Assembly: GCF_030845995.1 (NCBI RefSeq) | Contig: NZ_CP132719.1 | Coordinates: 1,612,001-1,676,000, forward strand | Direction of reading: 5' to 3' | Source: Geothrix sp. 21YS21S-4 | GTDB taxonomy: Bacteria > Acidobacteriota > Holophagae > Holophagales > Holophagaceae | DNA length: 64,000 nt | Made by a program: the position numbers and the translations under genes | Shown here: positions 59,880 through 64,000 of the stretch, piece after piece | Numbering within the stretch: position 1 is the first letter of the stretch | Layout of the letters: the number at the start of each line of letters is the position of its first letter | The notes under the pieces: model-generated | What the model was told of the DNA's origin: nothing | The model's input: the letters and a program-made list of their open reading frames with translations, nothing else | The model's database searches: none

Positions 59880-60257
59880 ATGACCCTTGAGCCCCGCGAA
59901 CAACGGAAACATTCGCGCCTGAGCACCAGCGGCGGCGCGTACGGCATCCGGTTCCAGATTCGGGGACGCGAGGTCTCGGGAGGCCGGCTCGCCAACCTCA
60001 GCGCCGGCGGGTGCGGGCTGGAAGTCCAGATGGCCGACGCCCGGGAGCTGGAGGTGGGGGACCTTCTGGAATCCCTCTATGTGGACCATCCCGATCTGCC
60101 CCTGGTGCCCCTGTCCGCCGTGGTCCTCCGGATCCTGGGGAAGGTTCCGGGGAAGACCAGCGGCTATGTCCTGATGGGGGTGGAGTTTCAAGGCCTGACG
60201 CCCTTCGTGCGGGACCTCATCGACGGTCACGTGATCGCCGGCCTGGCCCGGGATTGA
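59880..60257 (+). CDS. PilZ-domain protein 2 (YcgR-like core)
   Basis: 125 residues. The PilZ arginine motif is EQRKHSRL near 7-14 and the second motif is [11 protein letters not shown] near 38-48, both needed for cyclic di-GMP binding. The C-terminal part [15 protein letters not shown] has the barrel strands. Stand-alone receptor for cyclic di-GMP. It lies 800 bases from the diguanylate cyclase gene. Confidence 0.85.
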   Translation: MTLEPREQRKHSRLSTSGGAYGIRFQIRGREVSGGRLANLSAGGCGLEVQMADARELEVGDLLESLYVDHPDLPLVPLSAVVLRILGKVPGKTSGYVLMGVEFQGLTPFVRDLIDGHVIAGLARD

Positions 60258-60329
60258 CCGCCGCCGAGCGGCGAAACCCGGTCATGAAGCCCTTTTCCCC
60301 TGCCGATGGGGACCCATGGCGGATGGTGC

Positions 60330-62252
60330 ATGAAGCAATCCTCATTTGAACTCTTTCTGGATCGGCTCGACCCCACCGAGCGCACGGACCAGCTCGCCTT
60401 CTTCCGCTTGGCGGGGGAGGAAGGGCTGACGGCCATCGAGGAACTGGCCCCCCGCGTCCAGAAGGTGTCCTGCTCGCCGGATCTGAAGCGGCTGGTGGTG
60501 GAGTTCAGCTACTACCATCCCTGGCCCCAGTGGCTGCCCGTCCTGACGCGGCTTCTCCGCCACGACAAGGATCTGGCGCTGTTCGAGACGGGGGCCCGCG
60601 CCGTGGGTCGGATGCGCACACCCGCCTCCCTCGCCGCCCTCAAGGAGCTGGCCCTGGGCCGGGCCACCGCGGGCTTCCGCGAAGCGGTCGAGACGGTGCT
60701 CCTCGAAGCCGATCCCGCCGAGGCCTTCCAGCACCATTTCTCGCGCCTTCTCCAGGGCAGCGCCCAGCCTTCCGAAGCCAATGAAGGCGCCCACCAGCTC
60801 GCCAAGCTCCTCACCGCGGACAGCCTCGAACCCCTCAAGAGCGCCGCGGCCCACCCCGATCCGCTGGTGTTCCGCCACGCCCTGCGCCTGCTGGGCCAGG
60901 TGCCCTCCGACGACGCGGCCGGCTGCCTGCTGGACCTCTTCCGCGAGGCCCACCGCGAGGCCCTGGAAGAGCGTGAAGTCCGGGCCCTCTTCAACGCCTA
61001 CCGTTCCCTTCCGCGGGCCGAAGTGCTGGAAAAGGCCCGCCAGGCCCTCGCCCTTCACCAGCAGGAGCGCCAACCCCAGGCCGCCGCCGACCTGGCCTCC
61101 CAGGAGCCGGAGCGCCTGCCCGGCGCTCTCGCGGCCATCCGCGCCTCGGAACCGGGCCGCCTGGGAATGTTCCTCGTCGACACCGTCGCCGCCGCCCTGG
61201 AGGAAAAGCCCGCGGTTCTCGGCCGCCACCTGGGCCAGGCCGGCGATTCCGCCGTGCAGCGGGCCCGGCGCCTGGACTTCACTCTGGATACCGCCGCCCA
61301 AGGCCTGGCCGCGCTCGCCGTGGAGGGTCGGATCGGGAGGGAGCACCTGCTGGAGCCCTTCGCCGAGTCCCTCCGACAGGCCACCGGTCATGCGGGCGTC
61401 GCTGCCGCCCTCGCCCGCCTCGTTTCTCCCTCGTCGGAAGCCCTCCTGGACCTGCTGCTGGACCTGTCGGACGGCGCCCTCCGCAGCGCGGCGCTGGAGG
61501 TTCTCGGCGAACGGAAGGATCCGGAACTCCGGCCGGCGCTTCTGAAGGCCCGGAAGGACGCCATCACCGATCTCGCGGACCGCAGCCTCTGGCACCTGGG
61601 CCAATTGCCCGATCCCGAAGGCGCGGCGCGGGCGTTCCTGGCGGATCCCGAGGATCTGCTCATGGGGCTTCGCTTCACCGCGATGCACCGCCTGGAGGCC
61701 CTCGTGCCTGATCTCCTGGCCCTCGCCGCGACCAACTCCCGGGAAACCGTCCTCCTCGCCGTCCTCGAAGCCCTCGGCGCGATCGGTTCCACCCAGGCCG
61801 TGGAGCCGCTGCTGGAACTGCTCCATTCGGGACAGGCCCCCCGGATCCAGCTCGGGTTGGCAGAGGCCCTGCGGAACCTCGGCGATCCCTCCGCCGCCCT
61901 GGCCCTCTCCGGAAAAGCGGCGGAATTGAACATCTCCCTTCTGCACGCCGTGGCCGTGGAAGCGTTGGTACAGGCCCACGGTCCGCACGCGCCCCTGCCC
62001 CACGACGCGTCGGGCGCCCTGCTCCGGGCCGTCCACGGCGGCTGGGCCGACCGGCATCCGTGGCCCCTCCGCCGCCGCATCGCCGACGCCCTGCTCTCCC
62101 TCCACGCGGCGGACGAGAACCTGTGGCCGGAGCTGTCCGACCTGCTCCAGGCCACCCTCGCGAAGAAGCACGCGCCCGGCGAAGTCGCCCTGGAGGATCT
62201 CGTGCACCTCCAGTCCTGCGCCCGCGCCCTGGCCCAGCTCGCCTCCGCCTGA
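60330..62252 (+). CDS. HEAT-repeat protein
   Basis: 640 residues, almost entirely helical with many Leu/Ala-rich pairs in the HEAT pattern (for example LLTRLLRHDKDLALFETGARAVG near 66-88, and VEPLLELLHSGQAPRIQLGLAEALRNLGDPSAAL near 490). Such proteins are protein-binding scaffolds. The start is taken at 60330; an in-frame ATG 24 bases earlier has a weak ribosome site. The function cannot be assigned. It follows PilZ 2 by 72 bases and precedes an aminopeptidase. Confidence 0.75.
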   Translation: MKQSSFELFLDRLDPTERTDQLAFFRLAGEEGLTAIEELAPRVQKVSCSPDLKRLVVEFSYYHPWPQWLPVLTRLLRHDKDLALFETGARAVGRMRTPASLAALKELALGRATAGFREAVETVLLEADPAEAFQHHFSRLLQGSAQPSEANEGAHQLAKLLTADSLEPLKSAAAHPDPLVFRHALRLLGQVPSDDAAGCLLDLFREAHREALEEREVRALFNAYRSLPRAEVLEKARQALALHQQERQPQAAADLASQEPERLPGALAAIRASEPGRLGMFLVDTVAAALEEKPAVLGRHLGQAGDSAVQRARRLDFTLDTAAQGLAALAVEGRIGREHLLEPFAESLRQATGHAGVAAALARLVSPSSEALLDLLLDLSDGALRSAALEVLGERKDPELRPALLKARKDAITDLADRSLWHLGQLPDPEGAARAFLADPEDLLMGLRFTAMHRLEALVPDLLALAATNSRETVLLAVLEALGAIGSTQAVEPLLELLHSGQAPRIQLGLAEALRNLGDPSAALALSGKAAELNISLLHAVAVEALVQAHGPHAPLPHDASGALLRAVHGGWADRHPWPLRRRIADALLSLHAADENLWPELSDLLQATLAKKHAPGEVALEDLVHLQSCARALAQLASA

Positions 62253-62299
62253 CCTCGACAGGCGCGCCCTCCCAGGGCATCCTCCGGACGGAGGATTCC

Positions 62300-63445
62300 A
62301 TGGAACGCTTGGACGGTCCCGAACTGGTGGCGCTGGTGCGGCGGGTGTTCCAGCCCCGGCCCGGCGAAGCGGCCCTGGCCATCCTCGTGGACCTGCCGGA
62401 CGCCCAGGTTCGCGACGACGCCGCCTGGGCCGTGCGCCGCGCCATCGCCCAGGACTGGGCCGCGCAGTTGTCCGCCCACCGCGCCGAACTCGGTATGGAC
62501 ACGCGCCTGGCCGTCTATCCCAACGTCCACACCAACAACGGAGAACTGCCCGAGCGGGCCTGGTTCCACGCCGGCGGCCCCCTGCCCTCAGCGGATGCGC
62601 TGGATCCGGCAGCCTCGGTGAGTTTCGCCGACCTCTACGCCACCCATCCCATCCTCATCGCCCTCACCAAGTTCTCCGCCACCGCGCCCTTGAAGATGGC
62701 CGCGAAGAAGCACCCCATCCGCGCCGCCACCATGCCCGGCTTCGGCGTCGACATGATCCCCGCCCTGCGCCTGGACTACACCGAAGTGAACCGGCGGGTG
62801 GAGCTCCTGAAGGACCTGCTGGACCGAGCCGAGGGCGCCGATTTCCGGTTCGAGACCCCCGACGGCCCCTGCGCCCTGCACGTGGACCTCCGCCACCGCG
62901 CGGGCCACGCCTCCGGCGGGCTGCTTCCCAACCCCGGCACCGCCGGAAACCTGCCCTCCGGCGAAGCCTACATCGTCCCCTACGAGGGCGAGCTCGCCGG
63001 CGATCCCAGCCGCACCGCGGGCATCATGCCCGTCCAGTTCGGCAGCGAAATCGTCCGCTACCGCATCGAAGGAAACAAGGCGGTGGCAGTGATCTCCGAA
63101 GGCCCCAAATCCCGAGAAGAAGCCACCCACCTCGCGGAGGAGCCCACCTACGGCAACCTCGCCGAACTGGGCCTCGGCGTCCTCGCCGCCTTCGGAATCA
63201 AACCCATCGGCGAGATCCTCCTGGACGAAAAATTGGGCCTACATCTCGCCTTCGGCCGCAGCGACCACTTCGGCGGCCAAGTCGGACCCAAGGACTTCAG
63301 CAGTCTAGAGGCCGTCATCCACATCGATCGCGTCTACGTGCCTGAGACTCAGCCGGATGTGAAGGTAGTGTCCGTAAACCTCCAGATGACGGACGGGAAC
63401 GACACGCTGCTCATGAGGGAGGGAAATTACGCAGTGGAATTCTGA
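62300..63445 (+). CDS. M29-like aminopeptidase (aminopeptidase T family)
   Basis: 381 residues from the ATG at 62300 (GGAGG 6 bases upstream). The C-terminal half has the family features NLPSGEAYIVPYEG near 214 (metal ligand Glu), an EEPTYGNLAELGLGVL segment near 277, and GLHLAFGRSDHFGGQVGP near 311 (His and Asp ligands). Members are two-metal aminopeptidases. The N-terminal half is more diverged from characterised M29 enzymes. Predicted cytosolic. Confidence 0.8.
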   Translation: MERLDGPELVALVRRVFQPRPGEAALAILVDLPDAQVRDDAAWAVRRAIAQDWAAQLSAHRAELGMDTRLAVYPNVHTNNGELPERAWFHAGGPLPSADALDPAASVSFADLYATHPILIALTKFSATAPLKMAAKKHPIRAATMPGFGVDMIPALRLDYTEVNRRVELLKDLLDRAEGADFRFETPDGPCALHVDLRHRAGHASGGLLPNPGTAGNLPSGEAYIVPYEGELAGDPSRTAGIMPVQFGSEIVRYRIEGNKAVAVISEGPKSREEATHLAEEPTYGNLAELGLGVLAAFGIKPIGEILLDEKLGLHLAFGRSDHFGGQVGPKDFSSLEAVIHIDRVYVPETQPDVKVVSVNLQMTDGNDTLLMREGNYAVEF

Positions 63446-63590
63446 ACTTTTCTACATTCACCCCAATCACCTCCACAGCCTCATCGATCGAGGCCCTTGT
63501 AATTAAGGGCTCGTTCATCATGAAAGCCCCACCCTCTCTGGGCGGATATCAAGCCGGAGGTAATTTTTTTCAGTTTCTTTAAAAGCAATC

Positions 63591-64000
63591 CTACCGCTTG
63601 GGATACGTCGGAATCGCCGGGAAACTCGGCGTCGGGTTCTCCTTCAACTGCTTCAACAGGGTTTCGATTCCCGTTTCCAGCTGCCGATCCTGCCCCTTCA
63701 TCAGGCTGGCCGGATCGTTCTCCACGAGGAGGTCGGGGTCGGCGCCGTGGTTTTCCACCCACCACTGGCCTTCCTTGCCGTAGAAGCCGTTGTTGCTCTG
63801 CTCGACGCGGCCACCGTCCAGGGTGAACTGGGTGTTGATGATGCCAACGAGGCCGCCCCAGCTGGGGACGCCCACGATGGTGCCGAGGTTGCGGGCCTTG
63901 ACGTGCATGAGGAAGGCCTCGCCGTCGCTGCCGTTCTGCTCGTTGGTGAGGAAGACGTAGCGGCCATCGGAGGCGGTGCCGGGGTAGCGGAAGGGGCCCA
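63591..64000 (-). CDS. C-terminal end of a tricorn-like S41 protease (truncated by window edge)
   Basis: At least 136 residues of the C-terminus, read to the right-hand edge. The S41 catalytic region is visible as YVFLTNEQNGSDGEAFLMH with the nucleophile Ser in NGSDGE, followed by a WGGLVGI loop, a LDGGRVEQ strand and the ending YPKR. The tricorn core protease family forms large peptidase complexes that trim peptides after the proteasome or other proteases. The rest of the gene, including the beta-propellers, is outside the window. Confidence 0.85.
   Translation of the reverse strand, partial: GPFRYPGTASDGRYVFLTNEQNGSDGEAFLMHVKARNLGTIVGVPSWGGLVGIINTQFTLDGGRVEQSNNGFYGKEGQWWVENHGADPDLLVENDPASLMKGQDRQLETGIETLLKQLKENPTPSFPAIPTYPKR

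Noticed and set aside
63446-63590. Small gene between the aminopeptidase and the tricorn-like protease
   Set aside because: The only open frames here are short and have no ribosome site or protein-like composition.

Overview
This window is a GC-rich (roughly 70 %), densely packed chromosomal segment of housekeeping character. It most likely comes from an Acidobacteriota bacterium of the Holophagae/Geothrix type. That placement is inferred from the gene content: a coproporphyrin/protoporphyrin branch with hemH next to a FAD-dependent oxidase, dnaG beside rpoD, several PilZ and PEGA-kinase proteins, a class II B12-dependent ribonucleotide reductase, SpoVG in a Gram-negative context, TamB and DUF481 outer-membrane proteins, and a DUF5700 protease. 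It was not tested by any search. I see no insertion sequence, prophage, CRISPR array or biosynthetic cluster.

Layout. 0-2.2 kb: a D,D-peptidase, a YfiH-type enzyme, spoVG and a tRNA-Gln with its own promoter and terminator. 2.2-13 kb: an unrecognised small gene, a PEGA-type Ser/Thr kinase, a family-2 glycosyltransferase, an orphan FlhB tail domain, a PHP phosphatase, a response regulator, truA, an HD hydrolase, CapA, a radical SAM enzyme, a thioesterase and a DUF5700 protease. 13-15 kb: sucCD. 15.3-20.9 kb: a PilT-like ATPase, a polyprenyl diphosphate synthase, yajQ, and a Nudix/rhodanese/udk operon. 20.9-29.9 kb: tdh, asnB, PilZ, a rhodanese-DoxX pair, kbl, an organophosphate MFS transporter and a P-loop protein. 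30-33.8 kb: dnaG and rpoD, followed by a duplicated rpoD 3' tail. 34-40.9 kb: an MFS transporter, then a Ser/Thr kinase directly coupled to tamB, and a MoaD-like protein. 40.9-47.6 kb (minus strand): dnaX, a radical SAM protein, DUF421, DUF2914, DUF481, hemG and hemH. 47.7-50 kb: small proteins and the SRP RNA gene. 50-53.5 kb: nrdJ. 53.5-54.1 kb: a mosaic of palindromic repeats. 54-64 kb: a cyclic-nucleotide-type sensor, mdh, a large propeller-GGDEF protein, mtgA, PilZ, a HEAT-repeat protein, an M29-like aminopeptidase and the end of a tricorn-like protease.

How the genes fit together. Central metabolism (sucCD, mdh) shares a nearly identical promoter/start-site sequence. Threonine breakdown (tdh plus kbl) is split by about 4 kb. 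Cyclic di-GMP signalling recurs: one diguanylate cyclase, two PilZ proteins, YajQ, a twitching-type ATPase and a cellulose-synthase-like glycosyltransferase. The replication/transcription core is represented by dnaG, rpoD, dnaX and nrdJ. The most unusual sequence-level observations are a synonymously diverged copy of the last 16 codons of rpoD just downstream of the gene, two families of dispersed palindromic repeats (one nested inside the other), apparent leaderless promoters, and the shared sucC/mdh promoter. I did not find a convincing novel multi-gene system.
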